DNA of 64,000 nt. Origin: Mytilinidion resinicola. Lineage: Eukaryota; Ascomycota; Dothideomycetes; Mytilinidiales; Mytilinidiaceae. The translations under genes were made by a program, and so were the position numbers. The stretch spans positions 186,001 to 250,000 of the forward strand of contig NW_022985445.1 in assembly GCF_010093595.1 (NCBI RefSeq), read 5' to 3'. The notes beneath the pieces are model-generated. The model worked only from the letters and a program-made list of their open reading frames with translations, searched no databases and was not told the DNA's origin. This document shows positions 43,831 to 53,520 of this stretch, piece by piece. How positions within the stretch are numbered: position 1 is the first letter of the stretch; every line of letters begins with the position of its first letter.

Positions 43831-45285
43831 ATGAACGCTGGCACAGGGATAAATGTGCTGTCTCAGCGAACAGCACGCTCTGCCTCTCTCATAGTTCACG
43901 AGTATCCAACGACCCACAACCGCGCCCCGTACAAAGAATACTTAGATATAGACACCACCAACACGTTCGCCACCGAGCTTGGGGGGCTTGCAATCACTAC
44001 CGACAGAGTATCGATACGTGTAATCGTACCGCAAGGCGCCTCTGCAAAGATCTTCTCACCCCATGTGGACCAGCCAGATCTTCCTCTACAGGAAGCGGGT
44101 CACCTCAACATTCAGGGTTTCCGAGACATCTCTTCCTTCCAAAACTGCAATACATACACGGCTTTGGGCGCTGCTTGCATCAACATCCGCCATGTGGTCA
44201 TGCTCGAGTTGCCCGCAATACTGCTCCATTGCGGCTCCGACAAGGTGACGGTGAGAGCCTGTAGTGCCGACAAAACGATCATCCTCCTCTATCAAGGCAA
44301 CCGCGGAGTCAACTACCCTGGACACACCAACCCGCAACAACAAGCAAGCGCCCCTGGCTGCTTTGTCGGTCGGATGCACTATAGAAGCGATCAGCAAGAC
44401 GTCGTCCCGGTAAATTCTACCAAGCGATACGCTACCGCAATCGGTGAGCTTCTGATCCGCATTGGGCACGAGATACTTGTATACTTCCCTAGAGGCTCGA
44501 TCGTCAGACCCTGTGAATTCCAAACCGGCGAGCCACCAATGCCAGTACCCCAATACAGCTATAGGATTGAAGGACATCACCGAATCCAAGATCTGCGCGG
44601 CGATCCTCAATACACGGCTTCCGGTTCGGCCTTTCTGACTACTGACGGACCTGAGCGACGAGTGCTCATGGAAGGATCAGCTGCCATTGTCATCATCTGC
44701 GGCCTTGACCGGTTTTTGATCCAGGCTGCCGGCTTGCAGCACGTTCTCCTACGTGAAAGCAACGAGGATGTCAACGACCACCGAATCGTCAACGCACCAC
44801 TTACGGCTAGGGACGAGTTTATGGATCAACAAGTTGCCGCACATGTTGGCAGTCGCCTCCGTATCATGAACGAACTCGGCGCCCTGGCCGCTATGGGCGC
44901 TGTGGGAGAGCCAGAAGCTGAAAATCGTCGCATATTGCTGACCCAGGAGCTTCAGGAGCTCAGCGACCAGAATTCCGCATTTGCGCAAACACTCGATATA
45001 GAAGACCTAGAACGCTTGAACCGCGCCCTCGCCCGCATCCTCATGCGCATGCCTAATCATCGCGCGGCTGCTCCCCGACCTCAAGTTGAGATCCAGACAT
45101 TTACCAGCTCTCTAGGCACCTGTGGCATATGCTTGGAGGAGTACAGCAATACTCACGAGCCAGTCATCGTCGATAAATGCCGCCACATTTTTGGCCGGGG
45201 ATGCCTACACAAGCATGTGAATGAGTCAGCTCTTGGAGGGAGGCATCTTTGCCCAGCGTGCCGGATAGCGATGTTTGCGCCGTAA
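43831..45285 (+). CDS. RING-finger protein with two tandem novel modules (484 aa)
   Basis: This single exon is the only intact member of a three-copy array. Residues 46-153 and 200-307 are two 108-residue copies of one module. They share FAT-LG/YAT-IG starts, VPQG/FPRG, a RD/RG-x-YTA-G core, and ELPAILLHCG versus EGSAAIVIICG near the end. Residues about 325-405 form a charged helical linker. The RING is at 431-480: Cys431, Cys434, Cys450, His452, Cys458, Cys474, Cys477. The ligand usually at position 455 is Gly; His462, kept in all three copies, may replace it. Expected role: E3 ubiquitin ligase, with the modules as substrate or ligand binding. No signal peptide or membrane helix. Confidence 0.82.
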   Translation: MNAGTGINVLSQRTARSASLIVHEYPTTHNRAPYKEYLDIDTTNTFATELGGLAITTDRVSIRVIVPQGASAKIFSPHVDQPDLPLQEAGHLNIQGFRDISSFQNCNTYTALGAACINIRHVVMLELPAILLHCGSDKVTVRACSADKTIILLYQGNRGVNYPGHTNPQQQASAPGCFVGRMHYRSDQQDVVPVNSTKRYATAIGELLIRIGHEILVYFPRGSIVRPCEFQTGEPPMPVPQYSYRIEGHHRIQDLRGDPQYTASGSAFLTTDGPERRVLMEGSAAIVIICGLDRFLIQAAGLQHVLLRESNEDVNDHRIVNAPLTARDEFMDQQVAAHVGSRLRIMNELGALAAMGAVGEPEAENRRILLTQELQELSDQNSAFAQTLDIEDLERLNRALARILMRMPNHRAAAPRPQVEIQTFTSSLGTCGICLEEYSNTHEPVIVDKCRHIFGRGCLHKHVNESALGGRHLCPACRIAMFAP

Positions 45286-47268
45286 CAGTAGTTCAAACAC
45301 ACTTGTTGTATTTCCTTTGATGGGTGGAGAGAGAGCGAGTGCCGGGGTAAGGAAATGGCAGTGAGCAGCGTTTTGTTTGGCCTAGGTTTCGGTCCCCGAC
45401 CGAGCGTCAAGGCGGACACTGCTTCCCTTCCATTACGGATATGGTTCATTTACCTGACATGAGGCCTTCAGGGGTATAGGCTAGCAGAAGTCCTAAATGA
45501 AATGTAATACTATTGACCTTCGGAAGAGAACGTTTTCTTTGGTGTGGAATCTATGTATAGTGCGCCTGGACTCCCACTTGAAACCATAACCCCCTGGTCA
45601 TATCATTAATAGTCGGCATGCTTTCTGAAATGATAGTAATATCATTTCTCCCCTCATCTCACAGCTTAAGGAGAAGTTATGAGGCGAGAAAGCGATGAAG
45701 AAAGGGCGAGGAAGTGGGTTTGAAGAGACAGGTGCTGGTCTGCTCAATTGAATTATCTATACCTTTTCGTTAATTTGACTACCTTATCATGCATGGTTCT
45801 TGAAGTATCGCATTTCGCACAGTGCTCCCGAGTTAAGCAATATTGATTGTTGAAGTGTTGTCAGTTGTTAAGGGAAAACACTTTATGAAGGCCGCATCAG
45901 ACTTCCTAATTCCATGCAAGGCTTTAGCTTACAGCTATATGCCTAGTGCATAGAAGATGTGAGGTTTGGAGAACATCGCGAAGATGCACATGACAGGAGT
46001 CGCCAAGTGTGTTCCCCTCTCATATGACCTCAAGCATCCCCCTATCCGTTTATTCCGTGCCCCATCTATAAGCCGTCTCAGCTTTTAGGTGACGAAGATC
46101 CTCCTAAGTCACGGGCCGCTCCCTGCCACGGTTTTGCGATCTCCCCTGCTCTCATCTATAAGCAGCCGCACCTTTTCCATCATGAAGGTCTTCTCGAGTC
46201 ACAGGCCGCTCCACTGCCACCTTCTTGACATCTCCCACCACCACTATCAGTTCCAGGTCACATTTCGTCGCCAAGCTGTGGCCGCTTTCGGCGTTACTGC
46301 TCGCGCTCGAGATGTGTATAGCCCGGGCGACCCACACCTTTCCGCTGTGGCTACGATCTCCATCTCGAGGCGCGCAGATATGGTACGTTAAATCAGGCAA
46401 ATGTCCTAATGTCAGACCAGTCGGAGACTGCATGTAGTATCCCGTATGTGGAGCCACGGCATCCCCATCCCCATCCTCAGATCCTGCATAGTCGAAGTCG
46501 TCTTGATCTATTGCCCGCTCACTATCTTGCTAGAAATTGACCGCGGGGAAGTATGGCATTGGGGCGGAGGCCGGTGACGGGTTGCTGGGCTTCAGAGGAA
46601 ACACAACCGTCGCCAGGGTATCGACAGGACTAAGCATGGTACATCGTGAAAGTTCCGGCCTGCAGTTCCTGACGTGAACCGTGAAGCCTTTGGTCGGAGG
46701 ATTTGTGAGTTGCATATCGCGTCAGCTGGCGTTCATTTCGTAGATACTCGCATTCCTGTTCTGAAGTCTGTCACAGTGGGTGTTGCTGCTTATATCCAAT
46801 GACACAAGTATGTAGTTGGTTGGCCTCGCAACATGATACTCGCGAACACTCGACTCATAGATATAGAAAAGTATCGAGGAGGCATTTTCCCATATAAGCT
46901 CAAGAATCGAGCCGGTATCATCTCTTCCCCATCTTTTACCCGCTGGGTAAAGAGCCTCCCAGAAGGTGCACTTGTAGTAGGTTGTTGATCCGGGAAGTGA
47001 CTTGAGACTGCCGGTGCAGCTGGTGGAGTTTGATGCGCTGGAGACGGCCCGTCCACGACACGTTCACCACTGAAAGCGTTAATGGTTCCAATATCGGTAA
47101 CAAGCACACAAAGATGCGATTGAGGATCTGTCGAAAGATCTAGCGAGTAATTGCCGCAAAGCGTACGATGGGTTCGGGTATGATCAGGTGTCTGGACTGC
47201 AATCGTACATGTAGAAGTCAATGGTCGTTATAGATCATGTGCGGATGATGAAGCGTCACTGACTCGTT
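45286..47268. other. Gene-poor interval
   Basis: Two kilobases without a supported gene. It contains an imperfect 2 x 90 bp repeat at 46064-46243 and several short frames. A minus-strand stretch at 46790-47221 has protein-like parts (TIAVQTPDHTRTHRTLCGNY) preceded by a GATTGCAG acceptor-like site. It might be a downstream exon of the F-box-like gene at 47616, but I cannot find a matching donor. Confidence 0.4.
46064..46243. repeat. Imperfect tandem duplication, 2 x 90 bp
   Basis: Two units, each starting ATCTATAAGC at 46064 and 46154, share a GTCACGGGCCGCTCC/GTCACAGGCCGCTCC block and a GA(T/C)ATCTCCC end. Function unknown. Confidence 0.7.
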
Positions 47269-47616
47269 TTAATGATCCGTATTGGGTCTGAGCCCCGGAC
47301 TTGCAACAAGGGGAATTAACGAGCTGCGCAGCAAAGGGTTGATTGTCCATCTTGCCGCGCTTTCTTCGGCCTCGTCCGACTCTCCGGAGACAAGCGGGGT
47401 GACGGAACGGAAGAGGAGGTGACCTTGCAGAGGCTGAGAGTCCTGGATGCAATTGTAGAAGAACCGATTCACGCCTTGGGCGCGCAGGAGAGTGCGCTGA
47501 TCGACTCGGAGAATGTTCTCGAGGATTTCGTCGATGTAGAGAAGGTTATCGGGTGCAGACACCGGGACCGAGGGCATTGACATGCTGAACGATGGCGTTG
47601 AGTTGGATGAAAACAT
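47269..47616 (-). CDS. Short F-box-like protein (115 aa), perhaps truncated
   Basis: It starts at the ATG at 47616 (ACCATG). After a Ser/Pro leader, residues about 24-60 read LYIDEILENILRVDQRTLLR and AQGVNRFFYNCI, the fungal F-box-like pattern in which L-x3-LLRAQ-VNR is typical. This is followed by QDSQPLQGHLLFRSV and NPLLRSSLIPL, as in the common ascomycete family of about 250-350 aa. Here the frame stops at 115 aa, so the C-terminal two thirds are missing or lie in an exon I could not join. It is divergent in position from nothing obvious; cystathionine gamma-synthase ends 277 bp upstream on the same strand. Confidence 0.6.
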   Translation of the reverse strand: MFSSNSTPSFSMSMPSVPVSAPDNLLYIDEILENILRVDQRTLLRAQGVNRFFYNCIQDSQPLQGHLLFRSVTPLVSGESDEAEESAARWTINPLLRSSLIPLVASPGLRPNTDH

Positions 47617-47892
47617 GGTTCTAGATTTAGAGGTTGGTGGGAAGCAAGGCTGATGTAGCTTAGCGCTGATCTAGGCCAGGCTCTAAATCTTAGAGGTGAA
47701 TAGGTCAGTATAGCGATCACGTGAGCACATCGCAACTCGCGAAAAAGAAAGATAGCGGGATACAATGCCGATACATATCTAATCACTTCCTCATACCCCA
47801 TCAGTGGCAGTGATCCTGTGCCCCAATAATTCCAGTTTGGAAGTCTATCACCCCAGGCTTCACGCCTCTCACCAGCGGAAAGAAAGTTCCTA

Positions 47893-49614
47893 CTACTTCC
47901 CCCCTTCCTTCTTAAACGCCTCATCTCCAAACTCGACCGCCCTCCCAAAAGTTTCCCTCAACACCTCCCCATCCTCCAACCCCACACTAACCCTCACTTG
48001 CGTCGGCAAGCACCCAAACTCCTCCACCTTATCCAACTCCTTCGCATGCAACCCTCTAACATATGGCAGCGCAAGCGTCAAATGCGCGCCAAGATGCGGT
48101 CCCTGATGCACATGCAAATTGTCATAGAATGCAATAGTGCTCTCGATCGTCTTGAACTCCACACTCAGCAAACACCCATACCCGGGAGTGAAATCCGGAG
48201 TCTTACGGCGGAGGTGCGGCGTGAAGTTCACGATGGATGGGATGGTGGAAGGGTAGAGCACGCGGCTGATGCCAGAGTTGGGTAGCTGGGAGCGGGCGAC
48301 TAGGTAGGTTGCGAGATTCTCGGCGTTTGCGTTGAGGATCGCGGAGCGAGAGAGGTAGTCGCGGCTGTTGTTTCCAAGGACATCGGCGTCGGCGGTGTAG
48401 AGGTCATTTTGGTAGTTTGAGGAGAAGAGGTCTTTCAAGAAGGTATATTTATGTGAGGAGGGGTTGAGGACAGCGGAGGCACCCATGACGTTTGCATAGC
48501 CGGAGAAGGATTTTGTGAGGGAAGATACGAGGACGTCGGCAGTGCTTAGGAGGTCGACGTTGCAGAAGGAGGCGATGGTGTCGTCGACAGCGAGGATAAA
48601 ACCGTATACGTCGGCTAGCTTGCGGAGGTGCACTAGGTCGGGCACGGTGAGGGCTGGGTTGGAGGGAAACTCGGTCCAGACGGCTTGAATGAAGCGGCCA
48701 GCTTCTTTCTCGGATTCAAGGAATCTCTCGAGTTCGAATAGATTCTCCGATGTTCTACTATCGATGAGCTTGAAGCCGGGACCATAGTCTTCGAAGACAT
48801 GAAAGGTGGAGTGGAAAGAGAAGCCGAAAAGCACCGTAGATCCGGAACGTGATGAAGAGAGAAGATAGCGATGTACACTATAAATGGAGGACATGCCCGT
48901 TTGGAAAAGGTAGACATCATCGGGAGTGACTTTCGCCGCTCGAACTTCATCAATAGGTGCACGTTGGATAAGAGACACAATCCGTTCGCGCAGTACAGTA
49001 AAAGCTTCGGAATGTTCAGCTTTAGGCAATGGATCGGTAACTGATACTTCACGAAGCAGGTCGATGTGTTCCAGTGCATCTTCGCCCTGTCTTGTGGATA
49101 GTCCCACTCCCGCGTTTGACCAAAACGATCCCATCACGCCTGGAGGCTTATTGTCCGGACCAAATGGGGGAGGGGGCGGAAAGAAGATGGCCCATACTCT
49201 GATATGAACATCAAAGATGCGAATGAAGATGTTATGTTTAGGCACCGCGGCCTTCCCTCGTTTTTCAGATGTTGCAAATTCGACGCATTGAGCAGCCGAC
49301 ACAGCTGAGGGAAAGAGGAAGCATTTCTTGCCTTCCACTCCGCTCAACGCAACTATCTTTTGGGTAAGCTGTTCCGTGTAAGCATTTTGAGAAGAAAAGT
49401 GGAGTCAACTTTTGGGGCTGACTTGAGCAATATATCTATGAGGCATCATTCGCGGGTACAAAGTCTTTATACGCATCAACACCGACATATCGAAATTCCC
49501 AAAAGCGACCGTGGCGTCCCATGTTGGCAAATGACTCGTGATAATATGGCGAGAGTCACCCGAGTCAAATGCAGGGATCGTGGTCCCAAACTCGGTCGTG
49601 ATGGCGGTGGCCAT
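47893..49614 (-). CDS. Cystathionine gamma-synthase, fungal type (555 aa, 2 exons)
   Basis: Exons are 49614-49423 and 49368-47893 with a 54-bp intron (GTCAGC to ACAG, phase 0). Splicing joins RYIAQ to LTQKIVALSGVEGKKCFLF. The ATG is in ACCATGG. It is a PLP-dependent Cys/Met metabolism enzyme that makes cystathionine from cysteine and an activated homoserine ester in transsulfuration (yeast STR2, Neurospora met-7 family). The PLP lysine is Lys350 in SSLTKSFSGYANV (codon 48513-48511), with AVDDTIASFCN before it. The length matches the long fungal form, which carries an N-terminal extension (FGTTIPAFD, YPRMMPH). Whether it is the housekeeping enzyme or a paralogue cannot be told from sequence alone. 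Confidence 0.85.
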
Positions 49615-50254
49615 GGTGTTCTAGTGTCCAAAAAGAACAGAAGAGGTCTGCTTTCTTCAGGGCCGCCATGGCCTTCTTTATCTTGACAACTCCAGGCCTA
49701 AAATATTACACGTCGTCAGCTGAAGTGCTAGCGAGTCAGCAGCACGTCGATTGATAAGAATGAGGTGGAAGACAGATTTCGAAGCTATTATGGCGCGCTT
49801 CCTTTAGCAGCGTCAGCAGGCTAAACTACTTTGACTCAAGTTCCTGGGATCAATTAAAATTCAACTTGATTTTGATAAATCAGCCTACGCCAACTTCAAT
49901 TTAGAAAATATGAAGCGAAGGATGCCTGAAACAAAGGATGGATAATTATACCCTAGGCATGGGTGCGGTGGAGTATAGGGCGGCGTATAGAATAGTGCGG
50001 GCGTATAGTGCTAGTGCTCACCTCGAAGTCCAACAACGCCCCACACTATGATAATCCCGTCTCCAAAGGGTAGCTTAATACCCCGCAGAACAATCTAGTA
50101 ACGCAGCTGTTCTGACGTATGGCCTTTGATAGGAGCACCGCTTCAAAGATCAACATAGATGAAGGAATACTTCGCGAGAGCATGAAGCGATCCAAAAAAA
50201 ACTGTCTATGCTGGATTATAAGAGAGACGACGTAACCCACATGGCTCAGGAATC
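49615..50254. other. Intergenic, promoter side of cystathionine gamma-synthase
   Basis: No gene is seen between the start of cystathionine gamma-synthase and the end of the HET pseudogene. The stretch 49840-50030 is rather AT-rich but has no repeat I recognise. Confidence 0.45.
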
Positions 50255-52080
50255 CTAAGAGAGCATAATAGTCCGCTTTTCTGCCTTCAAGCGCAACGCC
50301 ATAGCCATTGGATGTAGATGGCGGACAGAGAAATGGCCAATTCGCTCCGCTGTACCATCTTCTCTACAGTTTTCGTCGATAAGGATCCAGAAATCGCGTT
50401 TAAATATTCTACAGAGTAGAAACGCCATCCAGCGTTTAGACAGCAGACTTTCTTTAAACCTTTTGGCCTGTGGATCTCTCAATAGCTGCACCTGAACTGA
50501 GCTGCTAGTCCTGGGTTTGAGACAGAAATACCCTGCCGTCTGGGAGTATCTATGCGTACCGCTACGGTTGGAGCCTCAATCTGAAGGACCTGGGATATCG
50601 AGGAGATCGCAAGCGGGATCCGAACCCAGGTGTATGGATCCCAATCGACACAGAAGTCGGTCAATTTCGCGCTGGTGCCTTCCGTAGCATCTGCCGATTC
50701 GTGTTTAATTTTGCAGAGAATTCCGTCTGCAAAGCCACCAAAGAGTTCCACGCCTCCTAGTGCCGCAGCTCTGAATTTACAGTCTGTGAGCCTCCGCACG
50801 CGGCCGTTCTACCCTGCCCAAGACCAACTCGGGAAATCTGGTCGCCGCCTCGCATGATCATAGTGAGACCACAAGAGCCCGGCCACAAAACCATCGAGGT
50901 ACCGTGACTGTGACTCTGGCTCTGGCGACCTTTCGCAAGTAGACAGCCCTATAATTACGGATCCAGGCACCTTTGGAAGTAAATAGTTTGAAATGCATTA
51001 TCGGCACACCCCACCCATGCTCAAAGATGAGGTTCGCCTCAGAACAAGCATTGAGGACGCTGGATACGGCGTCAAGAGTATCCGAATCGAATGCCAGTCT
51101 CCTAGCAGTGTACTCAGAGATCCTATCCATCACATCGAGAGGACCGGGACCCAGAGTGCCGGGCAAGAGCTGGCAATTTCTGATCCAAGTCTCTGCCGAG
51201 AGATAGGTCACCATGCGGAATCCTTCTAACGGTGTTTCAACTGCCTCGCTACGCACTAGCCTTTGCATTCGAAAACTTGGGAATCGGTAAATATGAGTTT
51301 GCGCCGAGCAAGCAGTCCTTCCTGGTAGGTCCAGCCCCGAGAGTTCCATGTAGACTGCTGGAAGATGATTGTGTATTTGATGGTAGTGCGATTAGGGTGG
51401 TTTTATTGGCCCGTGCTGTGACTTGATCTAGCCTCATCCGAGAGCTGATACCAATAATCACCACAGTAGCACTTCCGTATAAAGCACCCATCTGCTTGAT
51501 TTGGTCGTGTTTATTGCCGAGATTTTCTTGGTCAATACAACTGTTCAGGACGTTAATAGATTGAATACCATTGGATGGTCAGATACGTACTACCTATCAA
51601 CCCAAAGATGATTGAGCCCCAAATTTTGAGTGACCGTAATGGCATCTTCAATCACTTGTGGCAAAGGACCAGGGAGCGAATGTTGACCATGGCCAGAGCC
51701 TCCCCAAACGTAGCTGAGTGCGACGAATTTTTGGCCGTCGTGAGCAGGAACAAGCGCCTGGGCCTTACAATCGATCATCAATGTTTTAGGCAGCCCTGCA
51801 GCCTGAGCCCAGAGATTGGGTAATTACACCGCCGTGCATGATTTGAGTCGCAATCTGATAGCCAACCCTTAATAAGGTCGAAGTTGACTGCTCCTGGTGC
51901 GATTGGGCGAGCATAGGTTGCTTGGGCTACTCGCTCGAAGACATCAAGGTTGGGTGAAGCTGAAACCATATAGTTCGTTTTCCAGAGAACGCCGATGCTT
52001 GCCCGCGACTCTGTGGCGGCGGCCTCTTTGATCGGAGGTAACCAAGATATAGTCTTCCGTCGCTGTACAACGCTTAATAC
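50255..52080 (-). pseudogene. HET-domain (heterokaryon incompatibility) pseudogene
   Basis: HET landmarks occur in order on the minus strand. They are VNFDLIKGWLSDC (about 51,890), KFVALSYVWGG (about 51,720), VIEDAITVTQNLGLNHLWVD (about 51,630), CIDQENLGNKHDQIKQMGAL (about 51,510), RGWTYQEGLLARRKLIFTDS (about 51,320), DRISEYTARRL (about 51,120), RRRPDFPSWSWAG (about 50,830) and a C-terminal LLSKRWMAFLL. An intron fits between LWVD and CIDQ. The gene is broken by a frame change near 51,270, after DSQVFEC, and by TAG at 50811-50809 where PSWSWAGW is expected. Another frame change separates GCLK from MIDCKAQAL. Intact members trigger cell death on non-self fusion. Confidence 0.8.
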
Positions 52081-52342
52081 TTCCGGTCTATGAAATCTTG
52101 GATCTGGAAAGCACCGGGGCCGGCCCTTTTCCGCTGCTTCGTAAAAACCGAAACTGTTGGTAAGATAATGGCAGCCAGTAACACATTTCTATTCACTCCT
52201 CTCAGCTCGCTCAGCTTGCCTGTTGTTTGCCACCGTTGCCACCTGCAAACCTCTCTTCTCTCTTCACTATAGGAGGTATAGCCACTCGTTAGCACCTCAA
52301 TACAACTCATGCTTTCCTCACTGATCCTTTGCCCTTCCTACG

Positions 52343-52533
52343 CCAGCTGCCAGTTATGAGCCCGGCCTAACGCTACAGTCTACTATTGCATTCTCCTACA
52401 CCTCCTAGCTAGAAAGTCACGTGCGTTGCTACGTTGCCCCTATCAGCTGCTGCACGTGACTTCCTAGCTAGGAGATGTAGGAGAATGCAATAGTAGACTG
52501 TAGCGTTAGGCCGGGCTCATAACTGGCAGCTGG
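52343..52533. repeat. Long hairpin: 82-bp inverted repeat with 27-bp loop
   Basis: Left arm 52343-52424 and right arm 52452-52533 are reverse complements except for two mismatches by hand alignment. No coding, no clear target duplication, and no similarity to the neighbouring elements. It could be a fold-back MITE or a source of a small hairpin RNA. Confidence 0.92.
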
Positions 52534-52818
52534 TCAAAAGCGATGAGAACTCTGGTGTATTGCTACGTAGGAGGATGGGTATATATAGGCGTAGAGGAGC
52601 CAAGCCAGCAAGGAACCCTGTTGAGCTGAAAGGTGGCGCATGCAAGCCACAAGTTGAGGAATGGCGCTAAAGATGCGCTAGTACAGTAGCGTGTGGACGG
52701 CTGCCAGATAAGCCAAATTAGAACGGACAAGCCTACTCATCACCCCCCTTTTTGCTAGGACGAGCTTAATTACCACCCCCCATTTCTCTCCGCATCACCC
52801 CCCTTTTCTCTTCCTACC

Positions 52819-53344
52819 ACCCCCCCTACATTTAGCCTAGCTCCGGCCGGTAATAACTTTGTTCCACTAATTAGATTCACTTGTTTATGCAAATTGGAAA
52901 GGATGTATACACGAATTGGAAAGGCTACATGAATTAGAAAGGATATATACACATGTAGCAATAGTCTATTCACTCTCTTTACTATAGCTAGAAGCGGAAA
53001 GCTCCTAGATGACTACTTTAAATTGCTGATTAAAAGGAACGCTGTATACACTATTATACCAAGGTCTTACACCCGAAAATCCTTCTGCTGCACTAGCTTT
53101 TTTACTACAAACAGCCTCCTCCTTATGAGTAGACAAAAGGGCATCCTTAAGGGCTAGTTAACTGCTGGAGACTAAGGAAACAGAGCCCTTAGTTACTGTT
53201 AGGGTGCCGGCTTATCTGGCGGAGAGATCCGGTGCTGTATTAGTGAATTAAAACCCGTTATTAAACAATATTATAGCCTAAGCAACAGCCTAATTAGTGG
53301 AACAAAGTTATTACGAGCCGGAGCTAGGCTAAATATAGGGGGGT
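52819..53344. mobile_element. Non-autonomous element with about 56-bp terminal inverted repeats
   Basis: Arms 52819-52874 and 53290-53344 are near-perfect reverse complements. Each runs inward from an ACCCCCC end through TTTAGCCTAGCTCCGG to AACTTTGTTCCACTAATTAG. The 415-bp interior has no transposase frame but carries repeated AATT(G/A)GAAAGG(A/C)T units near 52900-52945. The type fits a MITE of a DNA transposon family. Target duplication not resolved because of the C runs outside the left arm. Confidence 0.82.
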
Positions 53345-53520
53345 TGTGATGCTGGACTATAAGATGATAGTGAAATGACAAAACACGCACATCCGAGGGG
53401 CCATTCAGGCTCTTGGCTGTTTCCTGGTAGCGGGTTCTCAGAGTCCTGGTTGTGAATTCATCAATCTGTGACGAGATAGCAGTTGCATTTTGCCGGTTAC
53501 ATAAGCATTTTCACGTGATA

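Noticed and set aside
51256..51258. Nonsense codon TAG in the HET pseudogene after VFECKG
   Set aside because: A one-base frame change just upstream puts the following conserved part (SEAVETPL, DRISEYTARR) in another frame, so the TAG is read out of frame and is not a separate lesion.
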